Shown piece after piece: positions 1 to 6,407 of a stretch of DNA of 10,365 nucleotides (the stretch's first letter is position 1; every line of letters begins with the position of its first letter). The stretch comes from Acidobacteriota bacterium. GTDB lineage: Bacteria > Acidobacteriota > Terriglobia > Bryobacterales > Bryobacteraceae. The notes under the pieces were generated by a model. The model was given only the letters and a program-made list of their open reading frames with translations, did not search any database and was not told where the DNA came from. A program made the translations under genes and the position numbers. Where the stretch lies: positions 1 through 10,365 of the forward strand of contig JAPKYY010000475.1 of assembly GCA_026394095.1 (NCBI GenBank), given 5' to 3'.

Positions 1-1884
1 TGGGCTCGGGTTGCTCATCACGAGATCGCGAATCAGACGCGTCACGATGAAGGGTGCGGTATTGGGGTGATTGAAAACACAATCAATGACCCGGTTGGTC
101 TCTGCCGCAACTGTGAGCCCTGCCGGTATGGTGCAGCCACCAATGAGAGTCTTTGCCGTTGTGTCATGAAACTGTTCTCTTGCCTCCATGGCCGGTGCGT
201 TGAAGGATTCCCAGTTGGACACGCCCATGCTTCCTCCGGCAGGTGTCGGATAAGTCCATCCAGTCAAAGCTTTGGAGGTGGCAACCACCGTGCTTTGGTC
301 GTAAGCCGGTATGGTTTTTCCTTGCGCATCCAGTTTGGGAGTGCCGTCCGGGTTCAACAGCACGAGGCCTGTTGTGAAAAGTTGCATCAACTCACGCGGG
401 TAATTCTCGTTTGGCGAAGCTTTCTTCGAGTTGGCAAGGTCTAGATATTTGCCCATCTGCGGACTTACAGTGATGTCGTAGAGCATCTGCCGGTAGCTGC
501 CAAAGGCATGCCTGCTGAGGATCTGAAGATAGGGAACCACCTCTTCGGGATAGGGATTCTTGTTGGCTGAAACCACAATCACTTTGGTGAGTGCATTGAC
601 GACACGCTGTCTCAATTGATCAGGCGCGTGAACAAGCCGTGAGATGTATTCAGCCGAAGCCGCACTATTGCTTGCCGGAATCGGAAGCGGTGTTTCCGGC
701 ATGTTGAACTGCTCTTGTAACCACGCCTGGATCGTAGATTGCGACAGCTTCTGTAATTCGTAAGGCGTCGGGCCGAAGGCGGCTTGATCTAGAAATCTGG
801 CATGGCTCAGGTTGGGCATGGGCTGTGGCGGAGACTGGAGCGTAACCATCGCCTGTCCGGAGACAGAAGGTTGCGCAACTGTGGTGGCCCTGATGGTGAC
901 CGTAGCTGGATTCGGCATGCTCGCCGGAGCAGTGTAAAGACCCGTGGTGCTGATCGAGCCCGCAGTGGCCGTCCACGTTACAGCCAGGTTCGGCTCGACA
1001 GTAAACTGTTGTTTACCTCCCAGCGTCAACTGGATATTCGCAGGTGTAAGTTTGACTGTCACGGATGGTTGAGTGAGCGTTACGGCTGCGGTGGCTGAGA
1101 CGCTTGGGTCCGCTGTGCTGGTGGCGCGGATCAGCGCTGTGGGTGGGTTGGGGAGTGAAGCTGGTGCGGTATAGATTCCTGTCGAGCTGATCGAACCAAC
1201 ACTGGCAGACCAGGTGACCGGAAGATTTGCCGTGAAGGCTTGTGAAGCATTCACCGCAACGCTTGCGCTCTGGGGGCTTACACTGACGCTGATTGATGAG
1301 ACCTGAATTGGAACTCTAATGGCGGGGCTTGTCGTCGATCCTGGCGCCGGATTTACGGCCAGCAGCACTGCGTTGCCGGCCATCGATGCCGGTATGTTGC
1401 CGGTGACGGTGAGTGAAGTGGATGACTTGAAAACAGTATTGAGCGGTTGCCCGTTGATTGTCACAACCACGCCCGGGATGAAGTTGGAACCGTTAACACT
1501 GAAGGCAACGGCACCTGCGCTGAGTTTGCCCGGATAAATACTCCAAACGTTCGGCTGCGGTTGGGTGATGCTGATTTGAGCTGTACCCACTTCATTTGGA
1601 TAAGCTTTACTCGCCACGCGGATCGTGATCAGGTTTGGCGTTGGCACTTCTGCCGGGGCCTGGTATAGGCCTGTTTGCGAGACGGTGCCGAAGGTAGAAT
1701 TGCCGCCAAGCACCCCGTTGATCGACCAGCTCACCGTGTTCGGGGACAGTTGCACGTAACCTGTCATCTGCCGGGAAGTCCCCTTGGCTATTGTGGCAGC
1801 CCCGGGGTAAACCGTTATCTTTTGTGCCATTGCCGGCGTCAGGCTGAGGAATGTCAGCAGGAGAGTGGATCGACTGAGGTGCAT
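1..1884 (-). CDS. Secreted DUF1800 protein with N-terminal Ig-like/IPT repeats (3' end beyond the left edge)
   Basis: The frame is open for all 628 codons from the ATG at 1884 to the left edge, so the C-terminus is missing. Residues 1-20 form a textbook Sec signal peptide ending in PAMA-Q. Residues about 22-107 are an Ig-like domain, 109-190 an IPT/TIG-like domain (SVNGSNFIPG, VTINGQPL), and 197-350 two tandem Ig-like repeats. DUF1800 begins near residue 360 (RFLDQAAFGPT) and shows the family hallmarks NENYPRELMQLFTTGL (492-507), ALTGW (539-543) and HPNTAPF (606-612). DUF1800 proteins have no assigned biochemical activity; in related bacteria they are often followed by a DUF1501 gene, which here would lie off-window. 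The Ig part probably mediates surface or matrix contact (inference). The start at 1884 was chosen for the signal peptide, although no good ribosome site precedes it. The frame stays open upstream, with ATGs at 1974 and 1983 behind an AAGGAG at 1985-1990. Confidence 0.9.
   Translation of the reverse strand, partial: MHLSRSTLLLTFLSLTPAMAQKITVYPGAATIAKGTSRQMTGYVQLSPNTVSWSINGVLGGNSTFGTVSQTGLYQAPAEVPTPNLITIRVASKAYPNEVGTAQISITQPQPNVWSIYPGKLSAGAVAFSVNGSNFIPGVVVTINGQPLNTVFKSSTSLTVTGNIPASMAGNAVLLAVNPAPGSTTSPAIRVPIQVSSISVSVSPQSASVAVNASQAFTANLPVTWSASVGSISSTGIYTAPASLPNPPTALIRATSTADPSVSATAAVTLTQPSVTVKLTPANIQLTLGGKQQFTVEPNLAVTWTATAGSISTTGLYTAPASMPNPATVTIRATTVAQPSVSGQAMVTLQSPPQPMPNLSHARFLDQAAFGPTPYELQKLSQSTIQAWLQEQFNMPETPLPIPASNSAASAEYISRLVHAPDQLRQRVVNALTKVIVVSANKNPYPEEVVPYLQILSRHAFGSYRQMLYDITVSPQMGKYLDLANSKKASPNENYPRELMQLFTTGLVLLNPDGTPKLDAQGKTIPAYDQSTVVATSKALTGWTYPTPAGGSMGVSNWESFNAPAMEAREQFHDTTAKTLIGGCTIPAGLTVAAETNRVIDCVFNHPNTAPFIVTRLIRDLVMSNPSP
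835..1296 (-). repeat. Two tandem Ig-like domain repeats (231 nt each) inside the DUF1800 gene
   Basis: Residues 197-273 (1296-1066) and 274-350 (1065-835) of the DUF1800 protein align without gaps at a 77-residue period. Both copies carry VTW[ST]A[ST] followed by a GSIS-[ST]TG-[IL]Y-TAPAS-[LM]PNP core and then an [ST]xxxPSVS stretch. The first Ig-like domain (22-107) has a looser version, with TGLYQAPAEVPTPN at 71-84. This is coding-level repetition from internal domain duplication, not a mobile repeat. Confidence 0.8.
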
Positions 1885-2034
1885 GCTCACAGTCCATAGT
1901 GCGGAATTTCTGTTGAATTTGAAGCAGGGTAAGTACAAGCTTCCCGAAAGATCAGGGATTTCTCCTAAGGTCATTTTCTTCATACTCCTTAACTCGACTC
2001 TCTTTCCTATTTGCCCTTCAATACAGGTATGAAG
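1885..2034. other. Divergent intergenic region between the DUF1800 gene and the dioxygenase
   Basis: These 150 bases separate two divergently transcribed genes, so both promoters should lie here or slightly inside the coding ends. I could not pick a convincing -35/-10 pair for either direction. On the minus strand an AAGGAG (1985-1990) sits 1 nt before an ATG at 1983 and 10 nt before an ATG at 1974, both in frame with the DUF1800 gene. On the plus strand an AGG at 2026-2028 lies 6 nt before the dioxygenase ATG at 2035. Confidence 0.5.
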
Positions 2035-2640
2035 ATGGATCGACGCACACTACTCAAGGCTGCCTGCATGTGGACACCGGGTCTCTATGCCGAGCAATTG
2101 TCCAGAACTCCGGGTGTGGAGGAAGGCCCCTATTATCCGAATCGGCTTCCACTGGATACCGATAACGATTTGGTCATTCTGAACAACAATTAGACTCCCG
2201 CAGTTGGTGAGGTGATCTCACTTGGGGGCAAGATTCTTTTTCCGAATGGAACGCCGGTTCGAGGGGCCGAAGTCGAGATCTGGCAGGTTGACGCCAACGG
2301 GATTTATCAAAAGATGGCAACCAACGGCGATGCCAAAATGGACCCTAACTTTCAGGGCTATGGCCGCTTCGAGACGGCCAGCAATGGCGAGTACCGGTTT
2401 CGGACGATACAGCCAGTACCATACCGGGGCCGTTCTGCACCTCATATTCACTTCAAGATTCGAACCAAAAGCCACCAGCCATGGACGACCCAGCTCTTTA
2501 TCGCAGGCCACCCCGGGAATGCCCGAGACTTCCTATACCGAAAGATCGGCGACGAAGCTGCCCGGCAGCGCGTGAGCGCAGACTTCAGCTCGAGCAAGGT
2601 TAGCTTCGATATCGTACTGGGTTGGACTCCGCAAGACTGA
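2035..2640 (+). pseudogene. Intradiol ring-cleavage dioxygenase interrupted by one in-frame TAG
   Basis: The family (protocatechuate 3,4-/catechol 1,2-dioxygenase-like) opens catechol rings between the two hydroxyls using Fe(III). The frame from ATG 2035 encodes 52 residues with an RRTLLK-type N-terminus and the conserved EGPYYPNRLPLDTDND segment. It then meets TAG at 2191-2193 and continues in the same frame to TGA 2638-2640. Read through, the product is 201 residues, a normal size for the short extracytoplasmic members of this family. All four expected iron ligands lie after the stop: Tyr91 (GIYQ), Tyr130 (PVPYRGR), His137 and His139 (APHIHF). No other stop or frameshift is seen, so the lesion is recent, or a sequencing error, or suppressed. 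A GTG at 2212 could restart a 142-residue fragment that keeps the ligands but lacks the first conserved segment. ATG 2029 is an alternative start; 2035 has better spacing from AGG at 2026-2028. Confidence 0.8.
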
Positions 2641-2699
2641 CGCATCTACCCGATTCAATTTTCTGATTTGCCACGAAGATATCGAAGCCTTAATCTAAA

Positions 2700-2728
2700 A
2701 GAGCGGAACACGTATCTACTTCCGCTCT
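2700..2728. terminator. Perfect 9-bp stem-loop after the dioxygenase, possible terminator
   Basis: AGAGCGGAA (2700-2708) and TTCCGCTCT (2720-2728) are perfect inverted repeats around an 11-nt loop, about 60 nt past the dioxygenase stop and 65 nt before the next gene. An A-run (2697-2700) flanks it on the left. The T-run needed for intrinsic termination is therefore present for minus-strand transcripts (CTCTTTTAG) but absent on the plus strand. It could end dioxygenase transcription weakly, block antisense entry, or be a regulatory hairpin or operator. Confidence 0.5.
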
Positions 2729-2783
2729 CCCACCCCGTCTTATTGAACCCCGCAGTTCTCGATTTTCAATCCATTTGAAATGC

Positions 2784-2787
2784 GAGG
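2784..2787 (+). promoter_or_regulatory. Ribosome binding site that fixes the TPR gene start at 2793
   Basis: GAGG at 2784-2787 lies 5 nt before ATG 2793. This favours that ATG over the in-frame TTG at 2775, which has no such site and would put charged residues ahead of the signal peptide. Confidence 0.6.
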
Positions 2788-2792
2788 CTAAT

Positions 2793-3617
2793 ATGCACTC
2801 TCTAATTTTTCGGTGCCTGATGGCACTGCTTTTGAGCCCCATTGTCTTTTTGGGGCAGACGTCCTTATCGGGTCAACTCGAAGGCCAATCTTCTGGAGAT
2901 TTCTCCCGCCTGCGTGTCCTGCTTTGGGATATTGGCAAGCACAATGCTGTTGCAGAAGCGCACGTGAATCCGTTGGGTTCGTTTGAATTCTCCAGCGCGC
3001 CTTCGGGCAACTTCGAGCTACGAGTCATCAACTTTCAAGGCGAGACGATTTCGTCGCAAACGGTTACGCTTCCTTACCTCAATACTCTGTACGTGAAAGT
3101 CGGATCGGCTTCGTTTGGTCAGGCTCGAATTCCCGTCTCTCTTTCCCGCTTGCAGCACAAGGTGCCAAAGAAAGCATTGAATGCCTACAAGCAGGGACGG
3201 GCTGCCCTGGCCAGTGGCGATCGTGAAGCAGCCCGAAGCAAGCTGGAGGCGGCGATGCGACTGGATCCTCAATATTTTGAAGTGGCCAATGACCTTGGCG
3301 TGATTTATCTTCAGGACGGCAGATTCAGTGAAGCCTATGAAATGTTTCAACGAGCCACCACGATTGATCAGGGTGATGCTCAGGCCGAGGCGAATTTGGC
3401 ATTTGTTCTGCTGGCGCTGAAGCGGTTTCCAGAAGCTGAGGAAGCTGCCCGATCCAGCATTCGCGCCGACTCGCTTTCGAGCCAAGCGCGATTCCTGCTG
3501 GCCGTCAGTTTACTTGAACAGAAGAAACTGCCAAAGGAAGCGATGTTTCATCTCGCTAAAGCGAAAGACCAGTTTGAACCGGCTCGAAAGCTTTGGCTTC
3601 GTTTGGCAGCAAAGTAG
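2793..3617 (+). CDS. Exported TPR protein with N-terminal beta-sandwich-like domain (copy A)
   Basis: The 274-residue product starts with a Sec signal peptide (about 1-22, a hydrophobic run LMALLLSPIVFLG). A domain of about 80 residues follows, beginning LSGQLEG and containing GSFEFSSAPSGNFELRV; this resembles carboxypeptidase-regulatory/transthyretin-like beta-sandwiches (inference from pattern). After the shared motif PVSLSRLQHK come TPR units, seen as AYKQGRAALASGDREAARSKL, then a unit with LGVIYLQDGRFSEA, one with LAFVLLALKRFPEAEEAA and a shorter one with LLAVSLLEQ. TPRs are protein-protein scaffolds, so this is probably a periplasmic or outer-membrane-associated binding protein with no enzymatic role evident. 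It is a clear paralog of the opposing gene at 3618-4538, and its TAG stop (3615-3617) directly abuts that gene's stop. The partner and pathway are unknown. Confidence 0.85.
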   Translation: MHSLIFRCLMALLLSPIVFLGQTSLSGQLEGQSSGDFSRLRVLLWDIGKHNAVAEAHVNPLGSFEFSSAPSGNFELRVINFQGETISSQTVTLPYLNTLYVKVGSASFGQARIPVSLSRLQHKVPKKALNAYKQGRAALASGDREAARSKLEAAMRLDPQYFEVANDLGVIYLQDGRFSEAYEMFQRATTIDQGDAQAEANLAFVLLALKRFPEAEEAARSSIRADSLSSQARFLLAVSLLEQKKLPKEAMFHLAKAKDQFEPARKLWLRLAAK

Positions 3618-4538
3618 TTATTTCTGCCCTTCCCGTTCCAGTTGCTCGAGTAATTTGCGGGCCGGTTCCAGTTGCGAACTGGCCTTAGACAAATGAAAGA
3701 GCACTTCTTTGCGGCCCTTCTTTTGTTCGAGCAGACTCAGTGCCAGGTAGAGGCGAGCGCGGGCAGAGAGAGCATCTCCACGCAGGCCGGCTCTTGCGGC
3801 TGTTTCTGCTTCGGCAAAGCGCCCTAGCGACAAGAGTGCCACCGAGAGATTCGTCTCTGCCAGAGAGTCGCCGGCATCGATCGCAATTGCCCGCTCAAAT
3901 GCGTTGATTGCCTCGGCTGCTTTCCCCTCACGCATCCATTGAACCCCAAGATTATTGTGGGCCTCAAAGTAGTCTGGATCGATCTCGATTGCCTTCTGAA
4001 GATGTGAAATGGCTTTGTTTCGCTCGCCTTTGCGTGAAGCTTCGTGTGCAGCGACATATTCTTTGATGGCCTGCCTGGGTATCTTGTGCTGAAGACGGCT
4101 CAGCGAAACTGGAGACAAGTTTGCGACGAGGTTTGGAGCCTGGCCAAGTTTTACGATCAGATTCTGCCCATAGGGCAATTGAACGGATTGTGAGTGCACG
4201 ACGATTCCTTGCCAGTTGACGAATCGTAACTCATAGGCCCCGCTAGCGTTAGCACCTACTTCGAAAGAGCCAAAATGATTTGGGTTTGTTTCGCAAACGA
4301 TTCTCTGGCTGCCCATCGGCAGAACCTGCACTCTGAGGCGGCTCAAATCGGAGCCGGACCCGGACTCGATTCGTCCTGAGAGTGTCATCGAAGCGTTCGA
4401 TGCATATGGAAAGTGCCCACCCGTGCGATTTTGCTCAGAGCCGGAATCAGACATCGACAGTTGGCTGACTGCTACATGTGTGTTCGCGATTAGAAGCAAA
4501 CACAAACCAGAGAACTTCATGAAAAATGTGAAGGTCAT
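3618..4538 (-). CDS. Exported TPR protein with N-terminal beta-sandwich-like domain (copy B)
   Basis: The 306-residue product has the same architecture as copy A: signal peptide (about 1-26, FSGLCLLLIANTHVAVS-Q), then a Ser/Asn-rich spacer of some 25 residues that copy A lacks. The beta-sandwich-like domain (LSGRIESGSGSDLSRLRV ... GSFEVGANASGAYELRF) comes next, then PVSLSRLQHK, then TPR units (AISHLQKAIEIDPDYFEAH, LGVQWMREGKAAEAINAF, ALLSLGRFAEAETAA, LALSLLEQKK). From PVSLSRLQHK to EPARKL about half the residues match copy A by eye. The frame is open up to an ATG at 4598, but a strong GGGAGGGG site 3 nt upstream of ATG 4538, together with the signal peptide, supports 4538. Its own sigma70-like promoter candidate lies at 4622-4650. 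A scaffold or binding role outside the cytoplasm is likely; the partner is unknown. Confidence 0.85.
   Translation of the reverse strand: MTFTFFMKFSGLCLLLIANTHVAVSQLSMSDSGSEQNRTGGHFPYASNASMTLSGRIESGSGSDLSRLRVQVLPMGSQRIVCETNPNHFGSFEVGANASGAYELRFVNWQGIVVHSQSVQLPYGQNLIVKLGQAPNLVANLSPVSLSRLQHKIPRQAIKEYVAAHEASRKGERNKAISHLQKAIEIDPDYFEAHNNLGVQWMREGKAAEAINAFERAIAIDAGDSLAETNLSVALLSLGRFAEAETAARAGLRGDALSARARLYLALSLLEQKKGRKEVLFHLSKASSQLEPARKLLEQLEREGQK
3660..3684. terminator. Stem-loop inside the 3' end of TPR copy B, candidate terminator for copy A
   Basis: GGCCGGTTC (3660-3668) can pair with GAACTGGCC (3676-3684): nine pairs including one G-T, with a 7-nt loop. It begins 43 nt past the copy A stop. 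No intergenic space exists between the two convergent genes, so any terminator for copy A must lie within copy B. There is no T-run on either strand, so intrinsic termination is uncertain, and the structure could simply reflect coding sequence. Confidence 0.25.
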
Positions 4539-4541
4539 AGA

Positions 4542-4549
4542 CCCCTCCC
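4542..4549 (-). promoter_or_regulatory. Strong ribosome binding site deciding the TPR copy B start
   Basis: On the minus strand GGGAGGGG (4549-4542) is followed by TCT and ATG at 4538. Counting from the GGAGG core the spacing is 5 nt. It is the best Shine-Dalgarno match in the window and selects 4538 over the upstream in-frame ATG at 4598. Confidence 0.75.
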
Positions 4550-4621
4550 GAACGGAAATCTGGATGAGAAACAAGTAACAGCGGGGTTCTCGAATCAAAG
4601 CCCGGCAGAAGGAATTGCAGG

Positions 4622-4650
4622 GTTAGATTTCGTATCGTCTTCGCGGTCAA
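4622..4650 (-). promoter_or_regulatory. Sigma70-like promoter candidate for TPR copy B
   Basis: On the minus strand TTGACC (4650-4645) matches the -35 consensus in 5 of 6 bases. Exactly 17 nt later TCTAAC (4627-4622) matches the -10 consensus in 4 of 6. Transcription would begin near 4614, giving a leader of about 75 nt before the ATG at 4538. Confidence 0.45.
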
Positions 4651-4806
4651 AAGCATGACTTTCATTTGCCTGCTTTGGTCTCGATTGCCGGACAAAGATC
4701 CGCTCTGAAATTAGCAGTTTGATTTTCCCAACTGAGATGTCGACCCGCTAAGTGTTGGAAACAGGGCAGAAATAATTTTGCCCCGAGTGTGAATTATGAT
4801 TCGGTG

Positions 4807-6066
4807 ATGACCAGACGCGACTTATGGCCCATTTTGTTGGCAGCAAATTTACGGGCCCAATCGGGATTTGAGGCAGGGGCCGCCAAGCGCAGTATCACTC
4901 CAGATCCACTACTCCCGGTGAGCGGCGGAATGGGGGCTCCGTCTCCGGTCAAATCCCGGCTAGGGGAGCTCAGCGCGAGAGCCCTGGTGATGCGCGCCGG
5001 TACTGAAATCGCAGGCATTGCTTGTGTCGACTTGATCGGCTTTCCCGCAGTGCTTGGGGACCGCGCCAGAAGCCTCGTTCCACGCATCGCCCCGGATCGA
5101 ATTCTGATTGGGGCCACACATACCCACAGCGCGCCGGATTCCTATGCTTTCCCGGACGGTAAGGGCGGCCACACCGGTTCGCTCGAATACATGGACTTCG
5201 TCGTCAAGCAAATTGCCGCTGCACTCAACCAGGCAATCGATCAGTTGCAGGCTGCCGAACTTCGCGTGACCTCTGGCGAGGCCAAGGGCAAAATTGCATA
5301 CAACTACTACGCCCCGGATCTTTACGACCGGCGCGTTAGCGCATTTGAGGTGCGCAAGCCAGGTGGCTCGACTATTGCCACGCTGGTCAACTACGCGATT
5401 CACCCGGAGGTAATTGGCAGCGGGCAGGGAATTCTCAGTCCCGACCTGGTAGGGCCGCTGTGCGACACGATCGAGAAACGACAGGGTGGTATCGCGGTAT
5501 TTATGAACGGAGCCCAAGGGGGCATGGTTACTGCCGACAATCGCGATTTGAATCAGCCTCCGAGAGACGCAAACCGAGCCTATTGGAAAGATTCCCGCAC
5601 CTGGGCGGAGTGCGAACGAATTGGTGGATTGCTGGCCGAGGAATCCCTTCGTCTGCTTTCGGCTGCCGCCTGGCAGAGCAAGCCGGAACTGCTCTGCCGG
5701 TCCAAAAAGGTAAAATTTCCGGTTGAGAGTGAAGAGTTGTGGCAAGTGGTGCAACATTCGCCTCTACGCTATCCCCACGGTGCGGATCGAACGATTGTGA
5801 CTCAGATCAACTTTCTAAAATTGGGCAATGCACGCATTCTCACAATCCCTGGTGAAGCTCTGCCAAATATTGGCTTTTACCTGAAGCGAAAAATGAAGGG
5901 CGACCACCAGTTTCTCTTTGGCCTGACCAACGACGCCTTTGGCTATATTCTGACCGAGGTGGACTACCAGAGCTTCGCAGCTTACCGCTACGTGTCCCGT
6001 GTTTCGCTGGGAGAAAAGACGGGCGAAATCCTGATGCGCGAGGCCTTGAAGCTGGCCTCAGACTAG
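4807..6066 (+). CDS. Neutral/alkaline ceramidase-like hydrolase (N-terminal catalytic domain)
   Basis: The 419-residue protein matches the N-terminal catalytic domain of neutral/alkaline non-lysosomal ceramidases, Zn-dependent amidases that split ceramide into sphingosine and fatty acid. It opens with MTRRDL and a short hydrophobic stretch ending LRAQ, probably an export signal. The family start AGAAKRSITPD follows. Zn-ligand candidates are His105 and His107 in GATHTHSAP and His199 in NYAIHPEV; FMNGAQGGM is also conserved in the family. Many soil bacteria carry single-domain relatives whose substrates are unproven, so ceramide itself is an inference. The protein is far shorter than the roughly 650-residue Pseudomonas enzyme and seems to lack its C-terminal domain. 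ATG 4807 is preferred; an in-frame GTG at 4789 would add six residues, and neither has a clear ribosome site. The stop overlaps the stop of the opposing gene. Confidence 0.85.
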   Translation: MTRRDLWPILLAANLRAQSGFEAGAAKRSITPDPLLPVSGGMGAPSPVKSRLGELSARALVMRAGTEIAGIACVDLIGFPAVLGDRARSLVPRIAPDRILIGATHTHSAPDSYAFPDGKGGHTGSLEYMDFVVKQIAAALNQAIDQLQAAELRVTSGEAKGKIAYNYYAPDLYDRRVSAFEVRKPGGSTIATLVNYAIHPEVIGSGQGILSPDLVGPLCDTIEKRQGGIAVFMNGAQGGMVTADNRDLNQPPRDANRAYWKDSRTWAECERIGGLLAEESLRLLSAAAWQSKPELLCRSKKVKFPVESEELWQVVQHSPLRYPHGADRTIVTQINFLKLGNARILTIPGEALPNIGFYLKRKMKGDHQFLFGLTNDAFGYILTEVDYQSFAAYRYVSRVSLGEKTGEILMREALKLASD

Positions 6067-6407
6067 GCATTTGAATCGAAGTCTTCGCGCAAGGGAATCT
6101 TTTGTTCGCGAATCCAGTCACGAATCGCATGTACGTCGGTGAAGCTGAGAATGAGCATCGTAAGCAAGCCCTGATTGCTCTCGCGGGCCTGGCTGGGGAG
6201 CTGGTTCAGCAATTGCGGCATATCTTGAGCTTCGACCGTCCAGATCCACGCCACATCTCCACCCATACTGGACTGGGCTTGCGGGCTGAAGTCGTAGAGT
6301 TCTAATTCGAGACTGCCGTCGGTAATGACACGGGCCCAGGCAGAGGACTTCTCCCAGGGGCTGCGGATCTTCATCTCAAGGCGCGCTGTTGTCTCGGGAG
6401 TTGCCAT
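6063..6407 (-). CDS. Conserved-looking 114-aa protein of unknown function
   Basis: I do not recognise the family. The product has 114 residues, no signal peptide and no membrane segment, so it is probably cytoplasmic. The centre is rich in Trp and acidic residues (SSAWARVITDGSLELELYDFS, then GGDVAWIWTVEA), suggesting a small alpha/beta fold: strands in the first half, and helices around 62-80 and 92-103. Its ATG directly follows the TAG of the adenosine deaminase gene with no spacer and no ribosome site of its own, so translation is probably coupled. It is the last gene of the minus-strand run, and its TAG stop shares CTAG (6063-6066) with the ceramidase gene. Tight coupling argues that it is a real gene; its role is unknown. 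Confidence 0.65.
   Translation of the reverse strand: MATPETTARLEMKIRSPWEKSSAWARVITDGSLELELYDFSPQAQSSMGGDVAWIWTVEAQDMPQLLNQLPSQARESNQGLLTMLILSFTDVHAIRDWIREQKIPLREDFDSNA

Larger units (their letters stand above)
4539..4806. other. Divergent intergenic region between TPR copy B and the ceramidase-like gene
   Basis: This 268-nt stretch serves two divergent genes. The side toward 4538 holds the promoter candidate and ribosome site listed separately. Toward the ceramidase gene I found no good sigma70 match. A stem-loop lies at 4764-4783 (GGGCAGAA, loop ATAA, TTTTGCCC; eight pairs with one G-T) just before the start region. No gene is supported here: short frames crossing it have no recognisable product. 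Confidence 0.5.

Noticed and set aside
1607..1897. Short plus- and minus-strand frames at 67-444, 802-1098, 1319-1537 and 1607-1897 as small genes.
   Set aside because: All overlap the 628-codon DUF1800 frame, which has clear domains and a signal peptide.
2212..2640. A separate 142-residue dioxygenase gene starting at GTG 2212.
   Set aside because: It lacks the conserved N-terminal segment, which lies in the same frame just before the TAG. One interrupted gene explains both pieces better, though restart remains possible.
2742..2770. TTGAAC followed 17 nt later by TCAATC as a promoter for TPR copy A.
   Set aside because: The -10 matches the consensus in only 2 of 6 bases.
3018..3485. A 155-codon open frame on the minus strand opposite TPR copy A.
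   Set aside because: Copy A has a signal peptide, TPRs and a paralog; the opposing frame is low-complexity antisense.
4447..4695. An 82-codon minus-strand frame across the TPR copy B 5' end and the intergenic gap.
   Set aside because: It overlaps copy B in another frame, has no recognisable features, and would read over copy B's promoter candidate and ribosome site.
4960..5757. A 265-codon open frame on the minus strand opposite the ceramidase-like gene.
   Set aside because: The plus strand carries the conserved Zn-site motifs; the minus frame has no family features.
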